From NCBI RefSeq assembly GCF_029633865.1, contig NC_079214.1, positions 33,084,957 to 33,148,956 on the forward strand: 64,000 nucleotides of DNA, given 5' to 3'. The position numbers and the translations under genes were made by a program. The notes under the pieces are model-generated. The model saw only the letters and a list, made by a program, of their open reading frames with translations. It was not told the DNA's origin and did no database searches. Each line of letters starts with the position of its first letter. Within the stretch, counting starts at the first letter, position 1. This DNA comes from Lampris incognitus. Taxonomy: Eukaryota > Chordata > Actinopteri > Lampriformes > Lampridae. This document shows positions 54,643-64,000 of this stretch, in pieces.

Positions 54643-56655
54643 TACTACCTAAAACGACCATAGGTGGTCAAAATGACGGCCGGTTTTTAAACTCTATAGT
54701 CTGTCAAGATAAATACCCAGTTGAGTTATTAATGTGTAGCCTACCTAATATGCACATAGTGAACGTTCACCATTTACAGTGTATTATTCTCCATTCCTGT
54801 AGATGGCGCGGCCTCTCTAGTTTGGCTGAGCCGCTCCACTGTAGCCAGTTAGAGTAGGTACGTTTTTTTCCTCTGAGTGAACCGAGAGAGAACCACAGAC
54901 AAGTGAAGGGTAACGGAGAAAGCGAAAATTACCACTTAATTTTCGATGCAGTCAATTTTGTATAGTTGATGAACGAGTGATAAGTCATCTGAATCCCTTC
55001 TTTTGCTGCATTGTATTTTTGCATTTTTCCTCTCAACTGAATATATCTCCGGTGAGTGTATCTGAAGTGATAGATGCTAGTTAGCTGGCCATGTTAGCCA
55101 CATTCATAGCTAAAATGTATCTGTGGGAATCTTTATAAACAATTATAAGCTAGATATTCGTGATTTATGGTGTTAAGGGGTGAAAAAGGTCTATATAGAC
55201 AAGATGTCTATTTAGTTATGAGTGAACGAGCCGCGTAGCGTCTCGCGCCTAATATGGCTACTGATAGCGCTGTAAGCTATTGCCTTGGAATGCTACTACG
55301 TCGCTCAGAATGTAAAAACCGCGAAAGCTATACATAATTGTATTTATGTTGATTGAGATTTTACAATGAATTTTTGGATGTCTTATGGTTGAAATACGAT
55401 ACTGTACAATACTAATGGTATATTTTACGCTGCTGTATGCAATTTTTTTTGTGTGCGTTATATACTGAGTCGAGAGAATCCAGATGGCGAGCCAGCGATC
55501 CCGATACCTTTGAAGAAGATCAACCATCAGCTACCAGCCTACTCCCGGCAGTGGATTGACTGAATTTCCCTGGATACAGAACCCTTGGATACAGATAAGG
55601 CTTTACTTTAAGAGATCTCCAACGCTATCATTACACTACCCGGGTAGTTCCATCAGGCCTGATTTAGAACATACAAGGACAAGAACACTGGATTGGACTG
55701 AACTGAGTTTTCATATTGATTGACTGGTTTTACGCATTGACTGACAATTTGGGGGAGTTGTTTATTGTCCCCCCCCCCCTAGTGATTCTGAACTTGTGGA
55801 GTTTTCTTAATACATTATTTTGATACCATCTTCTACTTAACCTATGGTCATGCCATTCACTTCCTGAGTCGAACCTATGTTAGATTTCTGGTCCAATGGT
55901 TATCAGCGCACACTAACATTAATTAATATAGTGGTCTGATACAAACCCTGATAACAAGAGTTACAAATGCATTGCATATGTCAGTATGTCTGTTAGGAAA
56001 CGACTGACACCAGAATTAACATTTTAACAACTATTAACAATTTAAACTTCAGAGAGACATGGTCGAACTTGAACAGCAACATTGGCAAAGTGAAGATATT
56101 ATCTGAAAAACAAAACAGAAAACACATATTGCTAATCTAACACGCGTAACAAGGCTTATAAAACATGAAATGTAAAAAAGAACTGAAAATAAATATTGAA
56201 ACAGTCCCAAACAACGACTGGAACTTAAAAACTACTAGGACGACCATGGGCCGTCAAAATGACCGCCATGGGTTGTCAAGATAAATCCCCAACTGAGATA
56301 ATATTGCATTGCATATATTAGTATGTCTGTTAAGAAACGACTGACACAAAAATTAACATTTTAACAACTTTAATACTATTTAAATAAAATTAAATGGCCA
56401 CTGCCCAGCGCCTGTAAATACCACAACACCTCGGTGATAGTCATGATGCGTCTGAAATGACATCTGTAACCAGACATGTTGGCAATAATCAAAAATCAAC
56501 TTTAGACTATTTCTGTGCACTGGAGAATGCTACTTTGTTTCTAGGACAGAGCAATGAACTTCGCGCAGGAAATAATGCGAACAACACACGTCATAAATAG
56601 TGACATGGCGTGCGCAAATTACGAGCCGTCTTTTTGACCGTTTACAGTCATTTTA
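54643..56655. mobile_element. TIR-bounded DNA element (possibly piggyBac-like), non-coding
   Basis: The left end 'ctacctaaaacgaccatagg' and the complement of the right end 'ctacctaaaatgactgtaaa' align over about 39 bp, including 'ggtcaaa' and 'gacggc'. Inside are an exon-like leader with a GTGAGT donor (about 55050), an acceptor-like region, and an ATG at 55484 (MASQRSRYL, then stop). A further end-like sequence at 56232-56275 and a direct repeat of about 68 bp (55968-56035 and 56311-56378) suggest nested related copies. No catalytic domain was found. The family assignment is weak. Confidence 0.4.
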
Positions 56656-56659
56656 GGTA

Positions 56660-57183
56660 GATAACTTTTTTGGGAAATTGATCTAAAACTCATTTTAATA
56701 AAATATATGCAATTCTAGGAGCAGATAAGTGTTGCGTTCTTGTTGACAAAGTACCCGGAGATGACTTTATGTAAATGAGCTTTTATTCATATCTCTCGGC
56801 TGTACATGTCCACCTGACTGTCAAGGCATTGGAGAGTGCAGTTCTGGGTTTTGGCGCTTTTGCACCTAATATTTATCTCCTTTCTGGGCGGGGTTACATC
56901 CGGTCAACAACATGTAAACAATAAGTAGTTCCGTATCAACAGTGAATGATAGAACATTTATCAATACACAACAGTAAGAAGATCTTTTTATTCACAAAGT
57001 TATTCAACTTTGAAAATCCAAAAATTGTCAGAATGACAGCCTTGGTCGTTCTAGTGTATGATGTGCGTTTGGTATCTTTTTGCTTTCAATTCCTGCAAAT
57101 GACTATGCATGGGAAAACTGAAATTTAAACATCTGTTTAAAGGCCAAATTTTGTCAGATTTCTTCATTACAATAAAACACGTT
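56660..57183. other. Intergenic DNA, nothing certain
   Basis: 'cttggtcgttctagtg' near 57043 resembles the end motif of the neighbouring DNA element in reverse; nothing else supported. Confidence 0.4.
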
Positions 57184-57185
57184 TT

Positions 57186-57340
57186 CTTAAGGGGGCGTCT
57201 GGATAGGGTAGCAGTCTATTCCGTTGTCTACCAACATTGAGGAGGCATGTGTTAGTCTGCAGCCCTCTCGGATTGGCAGAGGGGGTGGGGCAGCGACCGG
57301 GATGGCTTGGAAGAACGGGATAATTGGCCGGATATATAAA
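57186..57340 (+). repeat. tRNA-derived SINE, internally deleted
   Basis: The SINE start 'gggggcgtctggatagggta' jumps from the tRNA-like part to the 3' body ('tgttagtctgcagccctctc', 'aattggccggatat'). The body between box B and the 3' quarter is missing. Confidence 0.65.
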
Positions 57341-57446
57341 TGGACTCGCTAGTCGACTGGTTACTGCAGTCGCCCGTGATGCAGGTGGTCCGGGTTCGCG
57401 TCCCAGCTGCAGCGGTCCCCCCCCCCCCCCCCCCGAATTTGCTACA
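57341..57446 (+). repeat. Lone tRNA-like short LTR (same family as 3172-4051)
   Basis: 'ctagtcgactggttactgca', 'cgggttcgcgtcccagctgc', a C16-type tract and the end 'gaatttgctaca' match the short LTR, but its first ~45 bp are missing and no primer site follows. It joins directly to the deleted SINE. Confidence 0.6.
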
Positions 57447-57584
57447 GATACAAGGGGGGAAAAAAACATGTTTTCTTAGGTCTACAGTGCTTTGTGTAAT
57501 GGTTTTTGTCCAAAATTGCATATTTACTGTCATGCAATACACAACAACCGAGCACAACTGCTCCTTATTCTTCTGATTTTCTTC

Positions 57585-57748
57585 CTATTTTTTTCTCCCT
57601 GTTAAAGGGTTTTTCCTTTTAAAAGGGAGTTGTTCTTTATCCAATGTGAGGGTGTAAGGACAGGCTGTTGTGTTGCTGTATAGCCCCTTGAGGCAAATTT
57701 GTGATATTGGGCTATACAAATAAATTTGACTTGACTTGACTTGACTTA
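57585..57748 (+). repeat. LINE 3'-tail repeat with (TTGAC)n
   Basis: 'aggacaggctgttgtgttgc', 'gatattgggctatacaaata', then three to four TTGAC units. Related to 41110-41617. Confidence 0.6.
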
Positions 57749-57749
57749 T

Positions 57750-58428
57750 CACACAAGGCTTTTGACACATTACCCTTGAAGGGTGTACTTTTACGTTGTG
57801 TTTGTGTGTGTTAGCAATGTATAGTTTCTATGCTAACAATTAATGATATTTGATTTAGGAAGGACTTCTAAAGACTTCTAAAAACTAGAATCAAATCCAA
57901 ACATCACCAACAACCATGACTTTTAAAAAACATAGTAACAAATACAGTTAACAATGGATATCATTTCTGCCACAACATACTTGAACACCATATGCCTTGA
58001 GTGCACATGTATAGGCTCTACAAATGTTCCTTGCACCTTTTCTGTCTGTGATTTGTAATCCATGTGTTAATCAATAAGTTATCATTCGCTCCTTGTGTGT
58101 ATGAAAACAAACACTACTTAAAACAATTCTTTGTCTGGATTGGGCAGCATACGCATTGTGGTAGGTTTTGGATAGAAAATACCAGACATTTAGACATTTG
58201 ATTGACTTGTTTGAGTGGACCCAGAGAAATCGTTTGAAAACAAGACCGCCTGACTCAGTGTCTCAGAAATATGTAGTGATTTTTAGCTGCATAAAATATA
58301 AGATAAAATAAGCGAATAAATGTTTATATTCTTTCCTAGAGGACGCTTAGATTAGCTTGTTATAGACAGCCCGACCTCACTACAAAAACAACAGCACTGG
58401 TTGTGTGTTCTATTCTCTACACACAACA
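57750..58428. other. Intergenic DNA, nothing recognised
   Basis: No supported feature. Confidence 0.5.
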
Positions 58429-58429
58429 T

Positions 58430-58652
58430 GGATTGCATCTGTCTGTCTTTGGGTGAGAGATCCCTCCTCTTTTGCTCTCCCTTTGGTTTCTTCCTATTTT
58501 TGCCGCGTTAATGATTTTTTTTTTTAAGGGAGTTGTTATTTATTCGATGCAATGGTCTAAGGACAGGATGTTGTGTGTATTGCTGTAAAGCTCACTGAGG
58601 CAAATCTTTAATTTGTAATATTGGGCTATACAAATGAAATTAACTTGACTTG
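58430..58652 (+). repeat. LINE 3'-tail repeat, second copy
   Basis: 'ttgctctccctttggtttct', 'aggacaggatgttgtgtg', and the end 'attaacttgacttga'. Confidence 0.6.
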
Positions 58653-58757
58653 ATTGTTTAAGGGGGTTAAAACGACTGATGTTTACTTTTTCCTAGGCAA
58701 CCTCTTGCAGTCATGTGAATAAGTGTATGTAAAATCTTTTTTCTTGCAGTTAAAATC

Positions 58758-58880
58758 TCTTCCCCCCTCTTCTCCCTAATTGTACTTGGCCAATTACCCT
58801 ACTCTTCACACCTGGCTTCGAACCGCCGACCCTGTGTTGGTAGGCAACAGAATAGACCTCTATGCTACCCGGGCTACATG
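58758..58880 (-). repeat. tRNA-derived SINE fragment, minus strand
   Basis: The SINE tail complement ('ttctccctaattgtacttgg' and 'ccaattaccctactcttc') is joined to the tRNA-like head complement ('ggcttcgaaccgccgaccct', 'tgctacccgggct'). The body is deleted. Confidence 0.6.
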
Positions 58881-58889
58881 TAAAATCTC

Positions 58890-60740
58890 TGAACCTTTCA
58901 GAAAGGCACTGGTGTCGTCACGGTCGCTCCTTTTCAGGCTACCGATCATATATTAGATGGGGTGGGACTCGTCACCCTGGTAACCAAGCAAATGGAAGAG
59001 AAGCTTGTTCTGGCCATGTCTGTCTATCCTGAGCTTTATGCTATGTCAGACAGAAACTATTTTAACCAAGACAGAACAGCCCATTTTTTGGGGATGTGAA
59101 ACTACATTATCTGGCCAACCCAGATCTAAAAACTCCTTGATGTGGCTGAGCCACATGGACACAAACACCAGCCATAGTGCTGTTCCTGCCACCAGATCAG
59201 TTTTCCCCGTGGTTAATGTAGACTTTTCAAAATGTTACCATAGAAACCACTCTGAGATCAGATGTAATTGCAGGAGAGTTAGCCAGAAATAATTGGGGTA
59301 TATTCAGCTACAGCTACTACTGCAGTTGTTAACATATTGGTAAACATTCAGGAGACAGTTTAATACATGCATGATGTGGATAAAGAAACATTTTGAAACC
59401 ATAACAAAAAAAAGCTCCTTAAACATGGTTTGAAGCATTGCATAACTCCTGTCGACATTGAACACCAACCCAAAACCCAATTTCTAGAATGCTAGCTAAA
59501 ATAGCTGAAACAAACCTACATCTTTACTTTTTCTTAACATAGATAATCTAGATGCAGTATAATTACTAGATATTTAATATAATCAGTAGACATATCTTTT
59601 TATAACCCTAATTTGCAAACCGGAAGAACTACAGTTGTGGTGCTGATTTGTACCAAACTGTATAGCACGGCTCGAGTGAATTGCAGTTGTTTTTTTTTTG
59701 TTTGTTTTTTTATATTAGATTATTACCTAGAATTGGAAGTTGTAAATACGGAATTGAGAGCCCACTGGGAGGTTTAAGGGGATGGTTAACACATTTGTGT
59801 GACCAGATTTTAAATATCTAGTGGTTAAATGGGTAAAAATCAATTTTGACCATATTTGACCCATATTTGACATGATCCCTGATATCAAGAACTCTCTATA
59901 AAATGCTGTCCTATGCTTGTTGCTGAATTATAAGCCTTCAAACATCCACCTAGGTCAAGGTTCAGAGGTCAGTATTTCAAAGTAGGAGCCATTTCGAATC
60001 TTCTTATGTTATTCTACAGGTCGAGACCTTTTCAATTGCATATTAGGTTTAGCTCGACAAATTTCAAATTTTCTCATTTCATGAACACAAGCCATCCCAG
60101 GCCAAGTTTCAGAGAACACTTTGAAGGTCCAGTATATAAAATTATGATTTTTGTTTTGTTTGTTGTTATTTTTTAGCAAAAATACTGACCAAAATGAGTC
60201 AACTTCAGAGATTACAATACTATTGACAGTCTAGGGCATTGCTACAGACTTGGAGGAAGACCTGAAGTGCTTTGGTTAGGGTTAGGGTTAGGATTAGGGC
60301 TGAAAAGACATCTTGCATACTATTATATTCAAACTAGGTCAGAATTACAAGTTTTGTTGTTAAAAAAATAGTCAATCAGTAATTACATTGAAAAATTGTC
60401 ATCACTATTCCTACTGAAACGATAAATAGTAGGACCAAAGACCTTATTGGAAAGGTCTCAGCCTGGAGAGTAACATCATGTCAGTCTGAACATTCTAAAT
60501 GGCTCCTGCTTTGAAATGTTGACCATTGAACCTTTACCTCACTGCATGTTTTTAGGCTTATAATTAATCAACAGAACAGGCTCAAACATGGAACCAACTG
60601 TTAATGCAAACCTTCAAAGCATGTTCAAGGAGTTTTATGTTAATTACTATGGCTTCCATAATAGCCAAACAATTGTCACCATGACAAGGGACACCACCAA
60701 TGCACTCATCAGAACCTCTGTTCAGGAGACAGGTTAGAAG
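58890..60740. other. Intergenic DNA with a short telomere-like run
   Basis: 60268-60298 holds about four TTAGGG-type units ('ggttagggttagggttagga'). The rest is unclassified AT-rich DNA. Confidence 0.5.
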
Positions 60741-60744
60741 ATAA

Positions 60745-61530
60745 GAGAAGAGAATGACCTTTTTGTCATTGATAAACACTGTTAACACTGTTTACTGTTG
60801 CAGTGGTTTTTGTTGGCTTTGTTCTCCTCACTTCATGTTGTATTTATTTGTATTTATTTGCCTTATGTGTTCTGTGGAGTGTTTGTGTGTTTGAATGTTA
60901 CCGCTGCTACACAACAATTGCCCCTCTGGCGACAAATAAAAACCTACTTGACTTGACTTGATTATACTCAGGTACAATGAAATTTCGTAGGCTTCTGCTG
61001 ATGTAGTTAAAGTAAAACAAATAAATAAAATAAATAATAAATACAAGTATTATAAAAATTACTCTTGTTCAAGCATTTGATAAAATTAAAGGAACTAGTT
61101 AAGTTAAATTTACACATTTACAATGTTGCAGAGGTTATAAAGTGTGTCTGTGGTAGCAGTCTGGAAGTGGAGGTGTGTCTGTGTGCATGCGTATGTGTGT
61201 GTCACAGTCTTTGATGGATGTCTGTGTGTGTCTGTGTGTGTGTGTGTGTGTGTCACAGTCCCTGATATGTGTGTGTATCACAGTCCTTAATGTGTTTATG
61301 TGTGTGTGTTTCACAGTCCTTCATGTGTATGTCTGTGTGCACTCACAGGGCTTGTATTCTGTTCTGCAGTTGGGCAGGGAGGGGTGTGAGGCCACAGCTC
61401 GGAAAAAGAAGCTGTTCCTCAGTCTGTTGGTGGGGGATCTTATTGTCCTGAACTGTTTGCCAGATGGCAGTGGTTCAAACTGGAAGTGGCCAGGGTGTGT
61501 GGTGTCCCTGATGATTCTAGTTTCTTAGTT
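60745..61530 (+). repeat. Interspersed fish repeat with internal TG-rich minisatellite
   Basis: Starts near 'agaatgacctttttgtcatt' and later has 'tacaatgaaatttcgtagg'. At 61190-61345 a GT-rich unit containing 'tcacagtccttgatgtgtgt' repeats four to five times. It ends with 'aagaagctgttcctcagtct' and 'tgccagatggcag'. Related to 12306-12585. Confidence 0.5.
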
Positions 61531-61534
61531 CTCC

Positions 61535-61855
61535 AGTCGACTGGACACCATTAGGGGGCTTCTCTGCAGGATGAAAACCTTCATAATGGCCAGGTTAATT
61601 TGATTAAAAAAAAAGAAGAAAGGATCCAAAGCATAGAATATTATTGGACAAACATATGACAACTGGAGCAACAGACAGTTGACCACTTGGAAAGACGGAA
61701 ACTGGGGCAGGAATGGGTAGCAGCCCAACCTGCATCTTTCATGGGGAAGAACCCTCATAAGCTACAGACAGACACACAGAGATATACCCTCAGGGGAGCC
61801 TGAGAGAGGGGAAGAATGAGCACCCCAACAAGGATTGACCTAACGATGATGACCT
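61535..61855. other. Spacer, nothing recognised
   Basis: No supported feature. Confidence 0.4.
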
Positions 61856-61859
61856 TGGC

Positions 61860-64000
61860 AAATGGATTATCAATGATGACAACTTGAAAATGCATTTGCA
61901 GCAAGATCTGCATGAATGAGCTCGGCCTTAAAATCCATCATGCCAAAATGAAATGCTTGGCACAGGGGGGAGCAGAGCAGTGCACAGGATTCACTCCTGG
62001 TGAGAAGCAGGAAGAGCCCAGCCTGGAAACACCCCGCAGAGCCCAGAACCTCCATGTGCTAAGCTCTCTGGCTCCTAGCAGAGTAGTTCAGCAGAGTTGG
62101 ATCAAGTGGCCTCCAGCAAGCCAGCAGAGAGAGTGGTGCCAGTTTGACAAGGACACGGCTAGAATCATCAAATCAACAGCAGAGGGAGACACAGACAGAC
62201 GGTTTTTGGCGATGACAACTATCACTGCCAGTTTTGCAGCAGAAAGGTTTGGTGTTGAAGAGGGCAAGACCACCAGACACAACTACACCTTGAACTGAAG
62301 GGCAGACAAGACTCACCAATTGCAGCAAGAGCTTCAGAATCTGGCAACAGTTCAAGGTAGCAACCAAGGTGGAGAAACCACCACTGGCTGTGCTCCATTA
62401 CATCATCAGGAAGAAGCTCATGACCCTGCGCAGAGCAGACTGGCACAGGAGACGGAGGTGGGGAGAGAGCCAGGAAGCATACTGTGTTTATAGCTGATCA
62501 TATTTGGATTCACAAGGCAGCCGTTAGGGCAGAAGCGCAGCAGTTGTCTTTCATGCTCTAAAGAAAATGTAGACCACTTCCTGTACAATGCTCTGAGTGA
62601 CCCTGATAGAGAGCAAGAGCTAGGGCCCCTCAGAGCTCTTTTGGACATACTATCGCCCACGGTGGAGTTCAACCCCAAAGAGCCCACCTGAAAGGAAGTC
62701 CAGGAGGTGGATACTGCAGCCACAGCCAGCTCCACTCCAGGACCCAATGGATTAGCCTATAAGCTGTACAAGTGCTTCTCAGAGCTCATCAGTATCCTCT
62801 GGAAGATTCCGCAGGTGAATTGGCACAGGGAAACTGTAGTGGACCAGTGGAAGCAGGCAGAGGGAGTCTGGATACCAAAGGAAGGGAACTCAAACAAGCT
62901 GGAGCTGTTCAGATCCATCTCGCTCCTCAGTGTGGAGGGGAAGAGATGTTCTTCAGTGCCCTATCGAGAAGGATGACAGATTTCCTCTGTAAGAATACTT
63001 ACACTGATACTTCAGTACAGAAAGGTGTCATGCCTGGAGTTGCAGGGTGCCTAGAACACTGGAGTTGTCATCCAGCTGATCAGGAAGACGCATGAAGGGA
63101 AGAGTGGCCTAATTGTGCTTTGGCTTGACCTTTTCAACGCATACAGCTCAATACCCCACAAGCTGATCGAGACTACCTTGGACTGAAACCATGTACCCAG
63201 TAAGATCAAGGACCTCATGCTGAACTACTATGAGAACTTCGGGCTTAGAGTCATTTCTAGGAACACAACATCTAACTGGCACCGGCTTGAGAAGAGGATT
63301 ATAACTGGATGTACCATCTTAGTAACACTCCTCACTTTTGCCAATAATATGGTGGTCAAGGCAGCTGAAACTGAATGCAGAGTCCCTCTGTCCAAGTCTG
63401 GCATTTGGCATCCCCCTATCAGAGCCTTTATGGATGACCTCACTGACACCACATCATTGGTGCCTGGTGGTAAGTGGATCCTCCAGGGCCTGGAGAAGCT
63501 CCTCTCCTGGGCAAGGATGAGTTTTAAACCAGCCAAATCCAAAGACATGGTGTTGAAGAGGGGAAAAGTGGTGGTCCGGTTTTATTTCTTTTTGGATGGC
63601 ATTGAAATCCCACCCATTACCAAGAAATCAGTCAACAGTTTAAGCAAGGTCTTTGACTGTAGCCTTAGGGATACAGCGGCAGTCCAAGCAACCATCAAGG
63701 AGCTTCAGACTTGGCTCACCACAGTAGACAAGTTTGGCCTACCTGGCAGGTTAAAGGCTTGGGTTTACCAACATGGCATTTTACCCCGAGTCGTCTGGGC
63801 TCTGCTGGTTTACGAGGTAACCCTGTCGACAGTTGGGACCTTGGAGAGGAAGATTGGTAGCTACCTCCAGAGATGGCTGGATCTGCCACACAGCCTTAGC
63901 GGTGCTGCACAGTATGGGAGGAGCAACAAACTCCAGCTCCCTATCTGCAGCCTTGATGAGGAGTTCAAGGTTTCTTGCACAAGGGAGGCACTGCTCTATC
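61860..64000 (+). mobile_element. Decayed LINE with early-type RT, runs off the window
   Basis: From 61860 a cysteine/histidine-containing start (RICMNELGLKIHHAKMKC) is followed by REWCQFDKDTARIIKSTAEG (62130), TPGPNGLAYKLYKCFSELIS (62730), and RT motifs up to 64000. No LTRs are visible. The pattern recalls non-LTR elements of the R2/NeSL/HERO side of the tree, but I cannot assign the clade with confidence. The 3' end lies beyond the window. Confidence 0.6.
62707..64000 (+). pseudogene. Non-LTR reverse transcriptase, frame-broken
   Basis: Pieces in order are WKQAEGVWIPKEGNSNKLEL (62850; typical 'QWR.AEGVWIPKE' fingers region), RMTDFLCKNTYTDTSVQKGV (62970), VLWLDLFNAYSSIPHKLIET-like motif A (about 63115-63175, Asp visible after a frame shift), WHRLEKRIITGCTI (63280), then a long frame with RAFMDDLTDT (motif C, FMDD, about 63421-63450), WILQGLEKLLSWARMSFKP, VDKFGLPGRLKAWVYQHGIL and SYLQRWLDLPHSLSGAAQYG. 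At least three frame breaks occur; the frame from 63400 to the window edge looks open. Confidence 0.65.

Overview
The window looks like repeat-rich, gene-poor DNA from a ray-finned (teleost, probably percomorph) fish. The reasons are several Tc1/mariner elements with fish-type ends, Expander/RTE-like and L2 LINEs, a chromodomain gypsy element, Penelope-like retroelements, tRNA-derived SINEs and many CA, CT and AT microsatellites. I see no bacterial operon, rRNA gene, CRISPR array or complete host gene. Nearly all protein-like sequence belongs to transposable elements. Clade and family names rest on motifs read by eye, not on database searches.

Layout. 0.1-4.1 kb: a foldback repeat, a decayed Tc1 element, a Penelope-type fragment holding a hammerhead-ribozyme-like fold (2988-3080), then a cluster of very short LTR elements (3172-4051) whose LTRs contain tRNA-like promoter boxes. 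5-9 kb: a 5'-truncated Expander LINE with a perfect 15-bp target duplication, a SINE piece, a 1.2-kb palindromic Tc1 derivative and a possible solo LTR. 9-16 kb: an old minus-strand L2 with esterase, endonuclease and RT remnants, and a second Expander. 18-27 kb: three Tc1-type elements (one with DD36E spacing) around two more Expanders. 27-33 kb: mostly featureless, with two hAT-like fragments. 33.3-39 kb: a minus-strand Expander split by a Penelope-like element with a 12-bp target duplication. 39-46.5 kb: L2 fragments, a foldback and microsatellites. 46.6-47.1 kb: the only CpG-richer segment that might be a host first exon. 48.8-52.8 kb: a young chromodomain gypsy element with near-identical LTRs, intact gag and an in-frame internal deletion of pol. 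53.5-61.5 kb: SINEs, a TIR-bounded DNA element and LINE 3' tails. 61.9-64 kb: a decayed LINE running off the end.

The genes do not form a pathway. The informative relations are nesting (Penelope in Expander, Tc1 in an older repeat, a repeat in L2) and the balance of autonomous and parasitic forms: palindromic Tc1, coding-less short LTR elements, SINEs, and a gag-only gypsy derivative.

The two most interesting signals are (1) short LTR elements with a tRNA-Leu primer site and pol III-type boxes inside the LTR, resembling in design the plant Cassandra elements, which carry 5S sequences, and (2) a hammerhead-like fold with 15-bp and 5-bp stem I segments, a 3-bp stem III and near-consensus core in a Penelope-type repeat.
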